Under the pieces are notes generated by a model. The model ran no database searches. It had not been told where the DNA came from and was given only the letters and a program-made list of their open reading frames with translations. From positions 40,581-104,580 of the forward strand of contig BDSI01000212.1 in the NCBI GenBank assembly GCA_003117195.1: 64,000 nt of DNA, read 5' to 3'. How positions within the stretch are numbered: the stretch's first letter is position 1; every line of letters begins with the position of its first letter. The translations under genes were made by a program, and so were the position numbers. Of this stretch, positions 10,983 to 23,345 are shown one piece after another. This DNA is from Eudorina sp. 2006-703-Eu-15. Lineage: Eukaryota; Chlorophyta; Chlorophyceae; Chlamydomonadales; Volvocaceae.

Positions 10983-13900
10983 TCATATCCTGCCGTCTAC
11001 CGCTCTACCTACGTAAAATGCAGTTCGACCCCTCGCGAGATGTAGATGACCTCCAAGACAAGGTGCTCGGCGCCTTGACAAGCCTACATTCTGAAGGCGA
11101 GATATGCCCCCTTGATAACGCAACATGGGCGGTCATCGGAAGCGTGGTACGTACGTATGTACGGCGTAGGCACTACATACACAAAATCGATCTATATTGT
11201 GCGCAATCGGGGTCAGCAAACAGACGCGCCAGACATATATATAGGAATATGTTACCTGTACGTAATTCGTCTAAAAAATGAAATCTTGCAGGTTTTTTGA
11301 AGTTCCAGGAAATCAAAAGGTTTACGGGTTTATTTGGCCCGTACATATTTATTTAATACTGGCCTACGTAGTAATGCACGCACGGGTGTATAATGTTAAG
11401 CCCGGCGGGTGTATGTGGAGGGCTGGTGGGCATGCATGCATCATGTAATGCCAAATTTGGTCCCGACCGTGGGGCGTTCCAACAGGCCCACATAGCTCGA
11501 AGCAAGTTATTAGCAATGCGCCTAATCTCATACAACCCCTACCAACTATACATACCGACGAAGGGCTGTGCACACGCACCAGGGGGGCCACCACACGGGG
11601 GGCCGGGTCAAGTAGCTAGCTAGGCCAAGCAACCACGCACGCACACCGGCCAACGCACCAGTTTTTTCACCAGGTTGCTATTGCGTTAGGATTGCCTGTA
11701 CCGCCTGGAAACCGCATCAGACCCGCCGAATTCCAACCGCGGATCTCTGGACGTGCAGAATGCATGCCAGTAGATTTATATGATTCCCACCTTCATTGTC
11801 CTCCGCCACAGTATCGCTCGAGCCCGTCCGTCGAGATGGCTACGGTGGCCGTCGTCAGCAACGCGCCGCTGCAGACGCCGAGCCGCGTGATGCCGCCGCC
11901 GCCGCCGCCGGGATCCAGCGGACGCGGCAGGGCCGTCTCCGCGGCCATCATCGCCGCCATCACCGTCTCAACTGGGGTCGGCCTGATTTGCGCCATCGTC
12001 ATCGTCGTGGTGCTCTATCGGCGCCGGCATCAAATGGAGAGTCAAAAAAAGCTGGTAGGCCGCTTATAAAGCATTGTGATAAGCCTCTAACGAACTCTCA
12101 TCCACAGGAAATTGGTTTCCTGTTGCAAATGTAAGGGACGGTGGACAAGCACGCACGCAGGGCAGCTAGCGGGCCTTGCTGCCGGATTACCTAGGTTATT
12201 ACCTCATCATATGCCCCCAGCTAGCGACGCACCTAGCGTAAGCGCGTGTGTGCGCTCACTCACGCAGCACGTGTCATTCAGCGACGGTTATTATTAGTTG
12301 CGGACGTCGTACGGAGTAACTCAGTCTACTCCGCTAACTCCGCTCTGTGGTATCTCATGCGCCCGTGTGGGCTTCACTCATCACCACACTCATCACCGTT
12401 GATCGTCATATATATCGGCACAGCTCATCAAACGGTAGAGCCACGGGCGGCATGTCAGCAATCGTCATGTGAATGAATCAAGGAATGAACGTTACAGCGG
12501 ACCCCCGCCAAAAAAGGGACCAACGGTGTATACCAGGCCCCAGCAGGCCGAACCGACAAGGCGGCAAGACACCTCGCTCCACACCTCAACGCAGCGAATA
12601 AAAAACACGGAGCGAGGGCCATGACCCCACCCAGCTGCAGACAGCCACCAACGCAAGCAGAGGCGCACAGCGGGGCAACACTACTGCCAAAGGGATGGGC
12701 ACAGCAACGGGCGCGCGGGATGCCCAGCAGAATAGAAGTAGATAACGCCAAGCACGGGGAGGTCGCCCACACAGGCACCCCCTTACCCAGCTACCACCAC
12801 CCCTGGAGCATGCAGCTCGTCTCGCTGGAGGACGCCTGCTCCCGTAACCCACGCCAGAGTGTGCTCGGCGCGGTCTTCTTTAGTTGCGTGCTCACTTCTA
12901 CCTTTGTTCCTCCGCTTGTCGCTCAACTCCGTCACTCATTGCACTCACTCACCCACCGATTGTTACGCAAACCCTTAAACGCAAGAATATTACACGCATG
13001 CCTGCGTACCTCGCAGGGCGACGAGAATGATAATAACGCGTTCGCCGTACCAGCCGCCAGCCATCGTGACCGCTTCAATTCATCCGCTGGCGAGGGCAAC
13101 CTTCCGCCAGCGGCCACCCCTGTCATCAGCACTCCTGCAGTGCTGGTGCCGGCGAGAGGAGCCATCGGCAGATCCTCCTCCAGGGTTCTCCCCTCACCGG
13201 CAGTTCCGCCCGGAGCCTCGCCCCCATCAAGTCCGTCAACCCCTGCAAGGGCTGCACTTTCTGCCGCCATCGCCGGCGATCGGCCGACGACAGTGAAGCC
13301 CCCGCTGCTGGACAGCACCGCTGCGTTGTCCGCTAGCGACAGCACCACTGATACGGTGCTCCTCACGCCGTCAGCAACACCCGGTGTATCAAGGAACTTC
13401 CCTGCCGTGCCCATAGCGGAAATGGCGGCAGCAGCAGCAGCAGCAGGCGGCGGGGGCCTGTCTCGATCTGACGACAGCAGCAAAACCCGGACGTCATCTG
13501 TGCCCTCAGGTACATCTACCAGCGAGCCAGGTGTCGAGCTTCCACTATCATCAGCTCGCTTGGGGAGCCCGCCCCGGCCCCAGTCCGGCAACACCTCGCA
13601 GTCGCCAGCAGCGCCGGTCGGCTCGCCCCGGCAGCAGTCCGTAGCCGTAGCTTCTGTAGCTGCTGGGGAGACCGGAGGCAAGACGAGTAGTGACAGCAGC
13701 TTGAGCGGTAGCAGCGGCCGCGGAAACCCTGATGAGTCCACCGCTGCCGCTGCATCGTCACCTACAACTGATAGCATCACCACCGCGGCAAGCGGCAAAC
13801 AGGCTTCCAAGGACTTGTCCGAACCATCATCACCGGCAGCGGCGGCAATGGAAGAGCGCCACCACCGCGCCACAAGCAACTGTCGTCTGCTGCAGCCGCT

Positions 13901-15007
13901 ACTACAGCGCAGGGCCGTGTGGTTGTCCTTCACAGAACGAACGAGTAGCAGGCCGACGGCATAGGCCAGCAGCAGCCAGGCTCCTCCCAGCGGCCGCACT
14001 TGCCCACAACTGAGCGGACTGGTGCCGCTTTGCAGCAAAGCGGCAACGGTGATAGCCAGCAGCAGAGCGCGCCGTCTGCGCCGTCCAGCTCGGGCGGCGG
14101 CTCCATCATGAGGGAGGGCCTCAACCCCGCCGCCACCCGTGTCGGCAGCAGTCATAGAACGCAAGAGCGCGCCAGGATGCACAGAATGTACAAACCCCCA
14201 GCCAGCGGCAGGCAGCAAAGCGCGCGGTTGCGGCGGCCTGAGCCTCTGCTCCTTTTAGTGGAGCCGCCGGACATACAACCCAGGTACGATGTACCTGCTG
14301 GAACTGCCGCCGGCGCCGATGCCGGCGTTTGGGGAAGACGCGGCGGCGGCGGCGGCGCCGCCGCCCGGCGCCGTGAATCTCTGCCGTGAAGTGGACGAGG
14401 ACGGTACGAGCAGCGGCGCCGCAGGGAATGCGTCCACCGCGGCAACGCGCGCCAGCAGGACTCTACCCGCAGACCGCTGGGCCCATAACCGCGATGGCCT
14501 GTCTGCAGCTGCGGTCCAGGTGAGCTAGCTAGATAGCTACGCGTTATCCCTGGCGCGCCAGACGTGACCCATCCACGCGCACTACATACGCGCAGGGCGT
14601 GTGCGGGGGGCTTACGTAGGTGTACAGTAATCGGTAGTACGTAATCGCATTCTAAGCGAGCCAGTGCAGTGTGTGTGGGTGATTGCTCACAAAATATTAC
14701 TTGTTGTGATTGCTCGATCGATCGATTGACTTGATTTCCTCCCTCCTATATCAATTAGATTCACCCCACATGCTGTACATGCTGCCTTAGTTCCGTTCCC
14801 AGATATACCTGCTGCGTGCGTGCGTTTGTATTATTGATGCCTTCGTTGCGGCACGTCTACGTACAGGGCGACGCCGCGGGCGGTGACATCACTCCAGGGA
14901 AGGACCACCACCACCACCAGCAGCGCCAGCAGGTGCCGCCGGGCGGCCTCGTGGGTGGTGTTAACGCCGTCCGAGCGCTCAGGCACCAGTACACGGCACC
15001 ACTGTAA
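10983..15007 (+). CDS. Single-pass membrane protein, Ser/Pro/Ala-rich tail (5' end not found)
   Basis: Family not recognised. Supported exons are 10983-11146, 11674-12054, one starting at 13017, 14259-14519 and 14867-15007. Joins 11146/11674, 12054/13017 and 14519/14867 are all phase 0 with GTACGT, GTAGGC and GTGAGC donors. The first part reads LPLYLRKMQFDPSRD and a short Cys-bearing stretch (CMPVDLYDSHLHC); then comes a proline run, a strong transmembrane helix of about 24 residues (AAIIAAITVSTGVGLICAIV onward) and a basic stop-transfer LYRRRH. From 13017 the frame encodes several hundred residues of Ser, Pro, Ala, Gly and Gln, presumably cytoplasmic. The frame must change between about 13870 and 14258; I place a possible acceptor at 13951 and a good pyrimidine-rich one at 14258, but no matching donor is certain. 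The last codons overlap a TGTAA. The exon holding the start lies upstream and was not identified. Confidence 0.5.
12489..12760 (-). mobile_element. Retroelement 3' end, family R1, copy 1
   Basis: Read on the minus strand, the repeat ends in GGGGTCCGCTGTAAC followed by a CATTC-type simple repeat. The body is shared along about 230 nt with the copy at 34406, including GGCGCACAGCGGGGCAACAC. It lies in an intron of the membrane-protein gene. The TGTAA end with a microsatellite tail is typical of algal non-LTR elements; no coding part is present. Confidence 0.6.
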
Positions 15008-17249
15008 TCCGCGGACGGGTACAACGAACGAGCGAAGGAACAACGCAGTAATCGGCATAATTGACTCATAACATGCCGGAACAATCACGCTGCATGGCCA
15101 TCTGTCTGCGCACGTTGGGTTGTGTGTTGATGATGATATGGTGGCTGGTTACAAGCAGCTCCCGCTCGCTCGCATGCTCACTGCTGCTGGAGAACGGAGC
15201 GGACGGCGAAGACGGCGTATGTAATAAGTAAGGACTATAAAGACGGCCCGTCTCCCTTTACTCTCTTGGGTAGCTAGACGACTACGTAGCTAGCGCGCGG
15301 AAGCGCGGATGTGAAGTACGTAGTAGGTAGTACAACATACAGAAATGGGCGCAATTAGAAGCGCAGCAGTATGCATATAAGCAGCGGCACCAGCTGTCTT
15401 TCTGCACCGCGGACCTCATAATCCGATCCACGACGCTCATATATGTCTATTTAGTCATGCATTTTTATATATGTGGCTCGTATATCGATACGACAGATCG
15501 TGCATGCATATCTGTGTTCTCCTAGAGAACTTCATAGCCATGATATGATGAGGGTGTTTGGTGATGGGTTAGATGGGTATGTGTATGTCCTCCTGTTGTT
15601 GTTGTTCGTCTTGTTGTTCTTCCGTGCGTGGCTCGCTCGTACCTCGACGTACGGTCGGTGGTCCTTGATTGCCGAGCTGGTGACATGCTAACATCATCAG
15701 CAGTATGCATACACAGCAAGGCAAGGACCCCTGCCTGCGATTAACATATGTACGTACGGTTCATCAAGTGCCGTACCCCGCCGAATCTACGTTCATTGCG
15801 CGAGTAGCGCGAGTGGCATCTTCATTCTGTTCTGCCTCCGCTGCTACCGCTGCCCCTATCACCCTCCCTGTCTCGTACCTGCACCTCCATCTTCATTCAC
15901 CATCGCCTCCCTCGGATCGTCGGCATACATGTCGTACTCGCCGCCGGCATGCGGTCGAGCAAGGGCGCGCGTGTGTCCGCGTGTTGCTTGTTGTCCGGTG
16001 CGGCCAGGTCCTTTCGCGGTGCGTGCTGTGCGTGGTATCACACACAGCTGAGAACCAACCGCCTCACTCGCTACAGGAGGGGCGCTGGGGTGTGTTTTGG
16101 GGGGTGTCGCCGCGACAGGTTACCATAGCTTCATTGTGTTGCATTTCGATGTTTGTAGACTTACATGTCGGGCTGGAAGCGCATGTGGCTGGGTCGGTAG
16201 CACAGCGTGGGATGCAGCAGGCGGCTGCAGCGCCCAGCCCCAAGGCCAGACAATTCGACGGGGGCCAGCCTGGAGCGAGCGGGGCGGGCACACAGCGAGT
16301 ATTGAGGTAGAGGTGAGGTCGGCGACTAGAATGCAGAGCCGGAGAACGTGTTGCGATGGAGGCGTGCAGGGTTTGCTAAGCAGCCGAATTTGCTGGACTA
16401 CTTGATGTTGTGGCGGAGGGCATGACTTCGCCGTTCGTTGGTGGCGCAAGTTCGTTTAAGCATATCACCGATGACCCGCGGGGTCCGCTGTGACATCCTT
16501 GATAACAAAACTAAAACCATCGACTGCCGTCTTTGCAAATTGGGCAACTTGGAGCTCCATGCAATATAAGTAAAGCGCTATGTACCTTATTATTCTTGCC
16601 TACCCATTTCCGGCGATCACCATCATTACAAGTCAGAGTTCCTGGCCTAATCCAGACCAGCAGCCCGCTTGGACTGCGGGCCGTCGGACCTGCTACTGTA
16701 TGTGGTTAGTTGTCCCAAGTAAGTCAGCACGCGAGGGCAGCAGCATTGCGTGCGCGCGTTGCCGGTAAAGGCAGGGTTGCCGCAGTCGGTTCTGCACTGC
16801 TTGGATGAACTGCCAGCTCCCCTGTGGCGGTGCCCTCTGACCTCCCTGCCTCTGACCTGTGGCGGTGCCCTCTGACCTCCTAGCCACGCACCTACCCCTC
16901 GCGATCGATGCAAGCCCGTCAGATAGATCCGCAACGTCCTGCCGTCCGTCCATCCAGTCGGCGGCCGGCCAGCTGGCCTGCCTGGCCCCATGCATGCCGA
17001 AGCCCGCCTGGCGCCGATCGGCTAGGAGGTCCGAGCCCTCTGAATTCAAGCAGGAGCAGTACAACCAACACCTACAACACCATCGCTTGCATACATCGAT
17101 CCGTACCCGCTCGCCGAGTAACACCGCTCCACCCACACCGCTGACCGCTCCCCATGCAAAGCGATCCAGCAACTGCTGGCCGCATGCATCCTTCGCAACA
17201 CCCTCTTCGGGCCATTCGCGCCCCCATACGCACAATCATATATGTTGGC
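15008..17249. other. Intergenic, nothing firm
   Basis: Microsatellite-like patches and short open frames only. A near-duplicate of GGCGGTGCCCTCTGACCTCC occurs twice around 16830-16880. On the minus strand near 15900 a short frame reads GGEYDMYADDPREAM; see the findings for its weak resemblance to a frame near 36950. Confidence 0.35.
16400..16502 (+). mobile_element. Retroelement 3' end, family R1-like, copy 2
   Basis: GGGGTCCGCTGTGAC at 16480-16494 followed by ATCCTT. It shares GGTGGCGCAAGTTCGTTTA and CACCGATGACCC with the copy near 61182, but in the opposite orientation. The TGTAA end has decayed to TGTGA. It lies about 1.5 kb beyond the stop of the minus SET gene, mirroring the position of the 61-kb copy beyond the plus SET gene. 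Confidence 0.5.
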
Positions 17250-17378
17250 TCACGACGGTTCCAGGCAACTGAGTACGCACTGCCTGCAGATGTTGCCCGG
17301 CAGCTGCTCCGACCGCGTGCACACGATGCGGTAGTCGCACTGGTGCAGGGATTCACCGCACACATCGCAGCCGCCGCC
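17250..17378 (-). other. Cys-rich open frame, possible zinc-ribbon exon
   Basis: A 42-codon frame ending in TGA with seven cysteines: CDVCGESLHQCDYRIVC, then NICRQCVLSC. The CxxC...C...C...CxxC layout resembles a small zinc-binding module. It is preceded in frame by TGA, so it would have to be a 3'-terminal exon entered through an AG near 17379. No partner exon was found upstream, and the base runs are GC-rich enough for this to arise by chance. Confidence 0.25.
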
Positions 17379-17981
17379 TCAGTACTGCCGATCCATGGAA
17401 AGATTCGCCAGGTGGGTGCTTGTCCTGAAATGCCACAGGCCCACAGTCCTCGCTCTAGGACGGTACGTACGCAACGTTATGCTTTACGGGTAGTACGGCG
17501 GGCTGCATCCTGCTCGTGACGGCTTGTCCATCACCACCACCACCACCACCACCACCACGTCTCCCTGCCTACACGGCAACCTGGGATTCCCCCTCCCCCC
17601 GCCCCTCCCCTCCTCCTGGATTATCGTCGTCATCAACCTGCGGCTGCTGCTGTGCGTCCCTCGGCGCCGGTTGGCATGTGGCACGGGATGCCGCACCCGT
17701 TGGCTGGCTGGCAGGACGTCCCCCACATACACGGCGGCGCTTCGACAAGCAAGGTATGTGCGTATGTCCCCTCATCCGAGCTGGTCCCCTCAAGGAGCAG
17801 GACATATACGGTACCGTGTAGGCGGCGCCGCCGCTCACCACATCACGTCTGGTTCCTATATATGGCAAGGTGGGCCCGCAGCCTCGCTCGGCCTCGGTCT
17901 CGGCGGATCTATGCGATTGCTTGCCGCCATCGCTCCAGCTCGTTCGGTCATCAGCGGCGTTCAGAGCCGCACCAGGTAGGC
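17379..17981. other. 3' flank of the minus SET gene
   Basis: Contains a (CAC)n tract near 17528-17560. About 50 bases next to the stop codon match the equivalent flank at 60501-60545, so the duplication runs slightly past the coding region. Farther out the similarity fades, apart from a weak match of a GTGAGCGGCGGC-type segment. Confidence 0.5.
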
Positions 17982-20900
17982 TCACTGCGGTTGTGGATGG
18001 AGCAGGTCCGTCGGGGACACACCGCTGCCGTACAAGTTGGACGACCAGAACTCGTGCTGACGCCACCAGTGGCTGCCGTACTCCCGGAACAGTTGCTCGT
18101 CCGCGGGAATGTCCCGCTGCGCGACCAGGACGGGGAGCGGCACGTCACGCACCATGACTTGTACGACCTGCCGTACACGAGGCGGTGGGTGGGGGTAGGT
18201 TGCGGATACAGATTGATCTCAAGGCGGTGCGCGCGGATGGTTCCTTGAGGAGAGGAATGCAGGGTCGGGAGACCTGCGGCAGTTGCACAGCTCGTGTGCC
18301 GTCGCAGTGAGAGTGATAGCTTCGAGGTGAGGCGGGGTTGGTGTGAAGTGGGGCCTACACACTTGGGTCGTCGCCGACACGTTGCGCCGCGTCCGCGAAA
18401 GATGCATGAGTGGGCTGCATGCAGGTGCACTGACTCCCCAAGTAACGAAGCAAGGTGCGGCGGCAGCAGCTCCATAAATACCACCACCGCACGGATGCAA
18501 GGAATGAATCATGCTACCCCAGGGGGACCTCGGGCGATGAGAGGCACGGAATGCGGGATGTCAACGATCTGAATTTCTGTGCATACCAGCAACTGCAGTA
18601 ATGACAGCCCCCGTTGCAGCTGTGCTTTCTGTTTTTCACTGCGTACTGTTAACCAACTTAGCGCTGGCAATGCCACAGCCGGCCAATCGACCCCGATCGT
18701 CATGCATCCCCCGGCGCCAAGCTCACCAGGCAGTTGGCGCTGTCGGCAGCCCCTTGCTGCTGCCCCAGGTTTTGATTGTCGCCCTCGGGTGCGATGACCC
18801 GCGGGTCGTTCACGTAGGCCGCGAGCCCGCCATGGCCCAGCATCTGAAGCTCCAAGGGAGGCAGGCCTGGGCACGGCAAGGAGAGGAGAGGGACGAGTCA
18901 CGCCGGCTGTGGGTTTGCAGCATCGCAGACAGCATGATATACGGTACTGATGACGGAGACGTCAGGTCAAAAACCATCCGGACGTCTGATCCAGCCCCAT
19001 TTAAGATGTGTTAAAATAAACCGAGAGACACGACTTGCGAGGACCCTAATTGCGCACGCGGACGAGTGAGGCCGTTGGCTGCGCATTGCCGACAGGCCGG
19101 GGACGTGTATATAGAAAAGAGGGGCGACATGCGATAAAGCAGAAGCAAAGACATTGTGTCCCCGTAATGGAGAGTCGCGGCTGTGCGGCCGGCTTACGCG
19201 GGGCTGCGACGGACATGCAAGGGACAGCAGGACCCGACCCAGCCCGAGGTCAAACCGTTTGCTGGAGATGCAGCTGGGGAGGAACGTCGAGATTACGGTG
19301 CCAGCGTCCGGGCTCCAAGGCGTGTGTGCGCGCCGCGCCGCCTCGTCGATGGGCGTGCGCAAACAAGGATGCAACAGCAGACCCACGATCAAAGCAGCGA
19401 AAGGACAGCAAACGCGAACCCGAAAGCTACAATACCCACCTAACCGGAGTCGGAAGGCCAGCGGTAGGGTAGTCGCCGGCATTGCACATGTAGGGGGGCA
19501 AGGCAGAGAGGACGTGAAGGCAGGCTAAAGATGGTAAAACGTTTGATCAAAGACAGGAATAAGTGACCAGTGTGCGTGACGGGGAGGCGGCGCGGCGAAA
19601 GAGGCCGGGAGGGGCGCGCGGCAGGGATAAATGGAGTGGCCGCGGGTCGTACGGCGGGTCGTACGGCAAGTACGGCAGGGGCAGTACTGCAAGCGAAGCG
19701 TGTGTGGGTGGAGGGGGGTTTGCTGACGGTGTGCGGTCCGGACAAGCCGGCGGGTTGCGTCGGATGGTAGCGGAGGCGAGCTGGCAGGGGGACGTGCTAG
19801 TGCAAGGGCCGAGCGGATGCGGGCGGGCTGGGGTGTGTGGGGAGGAGGCAGGGGACGCGGCGTACGGGAGGCGTCGGCGGGGGCGGATCAGCACCAGAAG
19901 TGTTACACGATCAGGGTGGGGCACGACGGCTGCGCAGCTGCGGCGGGGTCCAGGCGGGGCGCCGCTAGCCATTTAAGATGTGTTGTATGCAGCAAGCATC
20001 TCCCCGGTTGCTCCTATACACATTTATTCGCTGCCAGCCCAGCCCGAGTACCCGTTGGACCCGAGCAATGGTGGCCGATGGACAGCCCACCCCATGCAGC
20101 CGTCCAACCACTGCACAGCCATGGAAACCCAGCCAGAAAGACACACGCCCAAACATGAACAACGAACTGTGTAATGACCTACGCGGCTCGTCATTCGCCC
20201 TTCGCCTTACCATGTATCCCCTGCTCTGTATCTCCTGCTCTGCACGCCTACGCTCACACACGCACCCATTTGCGCATCCGACCGCCTGCTGCCCCGCCGC
20301 GCCCTCGCCCTCGTGGCCCGGGAAGGCCATCCGGAAGGAGCTACCCAGGAACGCCCAGCCCAGCGCCTCGTCCTCCAGGCCGCACCGGGTCAGGCGGCCC
20401 CGCAGCTGGGCTCGGACGGGTTGCGGCAGCGCCTCTAGACCCGGCCCCAGGAAGTCCTCACCGTCGGGCTGCTGAGCCATCGCGTAGCCGCCCATGACGC
20501 CGATGACGCTGCTGCGCCGAATGGGCTGCGTGCCGTACAGCCCGAAGCCGCCACGGAGCGGGTCCGGTCGCGGCTCGGCGGCGGCTGGCTCGATAGGGCC
20601 CGCTGGCAGCGGGTTGCCGTACGCGCTCGGGTTTGTCAGCCCCAGCCTCTTGCTGAGCCCCCAGACCACCACCTCGGGCTTCAGGCCGCGGTCGTGCAGC
20701 AGCGCGGTGTTCCGGCTGTCTACCCACACCTGCTGGTCGCCCCTGATGTGGGTGAGGGGCCGGCTGTGCCGCAGCTCCGCGGCCGCCTGCCAGGCCTGCA
20801 TTCGGTGACCGATGCCGAGGTTGGCGGCGAAGGTGACACCGGCGATCCGCACCTCCCCCGGCTGCAGCGGTGCTCGGGGCACTGTCGGCGGCACGCAGCC

Positions 20901-23281
20901 GTGCGGGGAGCGAATGGAGGCTGCGGCAGACGGGGTCAGTGCATGCCCACCGGATGTGCTTGCGCCTCTCCAATTCTGCGGCTGTTGCAGTGGCGGCTGG
21001 GGCGGATGTAGCGGCTGTGGTTGTGGCTGCGGCAGCAGCTGTGGCTGCTGCTCCTGCTGCCCCTGCTCCTGCCCCTGCTCCTGCCCCTGCTCCTGCCCCT
21101 GCTCCTGCCCCTGCTCCTGCCCCTGCTCCTGCCCCTGCTCCTGCCCCTGCTCCTGCCCCTGCTCCTGCCCCTGCTCCTGCCCCTGCTCCTGCCCCTGCTC
21201 CTGCCCCTGCTCCTGCCCCTGCTCCTGCCCCTGCTCCTGCCCCTGCTCCTGCCCCTGCTCCTGCCCCTGCCCCTGCCCCTGCTCCTGTCCCTGCCCCTGC
21301 CCCTGCTCCTGCCGCTGCCCCTGCTCCTGCCCCTGCCCCTGTCCCTGCTCCTGCTCCTGTCCCTGCTCCTGCCGCTGCTGCTCCTGCCGCTGCTGCTGCT
21401 GCCCCTGCTGCTGCCGCCCCTGCAGCTGCTGTTCCTCCTCGTCGCTATCAAATGACAGGTCGACGACTTCTGCAGGGCACGCGCCGCCGGATGACCCATG
21501 GGTCGCTGCTTTTGGGCCCCGGTACCATGAGCCCTTAAGGCGCTCCTGGGCAAGCGGCAGCAGCCCGGTGTACAGTGACGTGCCTGCTGCCATGCCTTGC
21601 GGCGGCGATGGCGGCGGCAGCGGCCGGACACCCTCCTGACCCACCCCGGAGTTGACAACCACTTCGGTTGCTGTTGACGCCGGAGATGCTCGCCGCTGCC
21701 CATCCTGCACGCTGCCGTACCACCTTCGTGCCGCCCCTGCCTCATTACCCGGGCTCGCCGGCAATATCCCCTGCCCGCCCAGCCCCTCGCCAGGTGGCAG
21801 TCCACGGGCCGCCAATGGCTGCACCTGCGCTGTGCCTCCCTGTTGGATTTCGACCTTCACAAGGGGGCGTTGCGGCTGCGGATTTTGGGCACACTCCAAA
21901 GCCCCCTGCGGTGTCAGAAGCTGTGGTGGGCTCTCCAGGGGACCCGTCACCCGCTCCCATCCCTTGTCGCCGGCAGGTGCACGGGCCCCAGCCCTCGATA
22001 AGGGCACGGCTTCAGCCAAGCCGCCAGCAGGGGCCCCTGCAGGTGAGACCGCGCCACCCGCCCTGGCCACCTCCACTGCAGTTGCCGTTGTACAGGGCCC
22101 TCGGCGCGGTCCCGAACTCATCGCCTCCTCCGGTTGCGGCTCGGGCTTGATGTGCAGTTGCAGCTGCTGTTGTGGCTGCTGCGGCTGCTGAGGCTGCTGA
22201 GGCGGCTGCTGAGGCTGCTGCTGCTGCTGAGGCGGCGGCGGCGGCGGCGGCGGCGGCTGCTGAGGCGGCGGCTGTTGTGCAGCGGACTGAGGGAAGTGTG
22301 GCGATGGGAATGGCCGCGGGGCTAGCAGTGGCGCTGGCTGCGGAAGCTGCAGCAGTGTCAGCTGCTGCTGTCCCCCCGTGGGCAGCTGCACCACAGGCTG
22401 CTGCTCCTGCTGCTCCGCCGCCGCGTGCTGTCGGTCTGCGGCGACCTGCTGCAGAGCCGCCCACGGCTGCCCCTCCACTACCTGATGCCGCCCTGCCACC
22501 CCGCTAGGGTCTACGCAAAATCCAGCACGGTCGGGAATGCGTGCCGTACCCGCCGCATCAGAAGCTCTGCATGGCGTGGCTGGCCATACACATGCAGCGT
22601 AGGGTCCTCTTGGCCTCCCTGTGGGCGACCCTTGGGTAGCACTGCGGGCGGGCCCTGCGGCCCCGTCCGCGACCTCTTGCAGGGGCTCAGGTTTTACCTC
22701 CTGAAGCGGCTGTGGTGGCAGTGGCGGCTGCACCGCTGCCGGCGCCGGCGCCGGATGCTGCGTCCCCAAGACAGGTGGCTGCTGCAGTGTCGGCTGCTGT
22801 AAGGTCCCCGTGGGTCCGAGTCTCTCGCCGCCCGGAGCAGACAGCGGGCGGCCCCCAGCATTGGAGGTCCGAGCGGCCGCAGCCACCATCTCCTCAGCTG
22901 GCGTCCCTGGAGGTGCGGCCGCCCGACCTGTCCTAGTCACCTGCTGCGCGGCAGCAGCCACGGCAGGGTGCCCTGTGGTGGCATCACAGCCGCTGCCGAA
23001 TGCTCCTTGGCGCAGACCGCCGTCCTTGCTGTGAGCTTCTCCCTGGAACCCATCCTGCCCGCCACCGTTGCTGCCCGATGGCTGCAGTACACCGCCCATG
23101 GTCTGCAGCAAAGGAGACGCTGTTGGCCCGGCCTGTGCCGCTGGCGCCGGCACCGTGGGGTATGATGGCAGCGGCTGCGGCTGCAAGGCGAGCTGATCCC
23201 GACCCTCCAGCTGCGGTGGTGATGGCCCCACCGCCTGCTGGTGGGCAGAGACCGGCTCTTGCTGCTGCTGCTGCTGAAGCG

Positions 23282-23345
<64 letters not shown>

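Noticed and set aside
13724..13745. Hammerhead-ribozyme core CTGATGAGTCC
   Set aside because: Matches only the first conserved block; no GAAA block or pairing helices in place, and it lies inside an exon.
12932..14218. 428-codon minus-strand frame opposite the membrane-protein gene
   Set aside because: Antisense shadow of the GC-rich Ser/Pro/Ala exon; no domain, and the plus strand has phase-consistent splice sites and a transmembrane segment in line with it.
20812..21639. Long plus-strand frames rich in Cys-Pro, Ala-Pro or Leu-Pro opposite SET copy A
   Set aside because: They are produced by the 12-bp CTCCTGCCCCTG array, which leaves the frames open; the minus-strand frame continues for 5 kb and carries the conserved domains.
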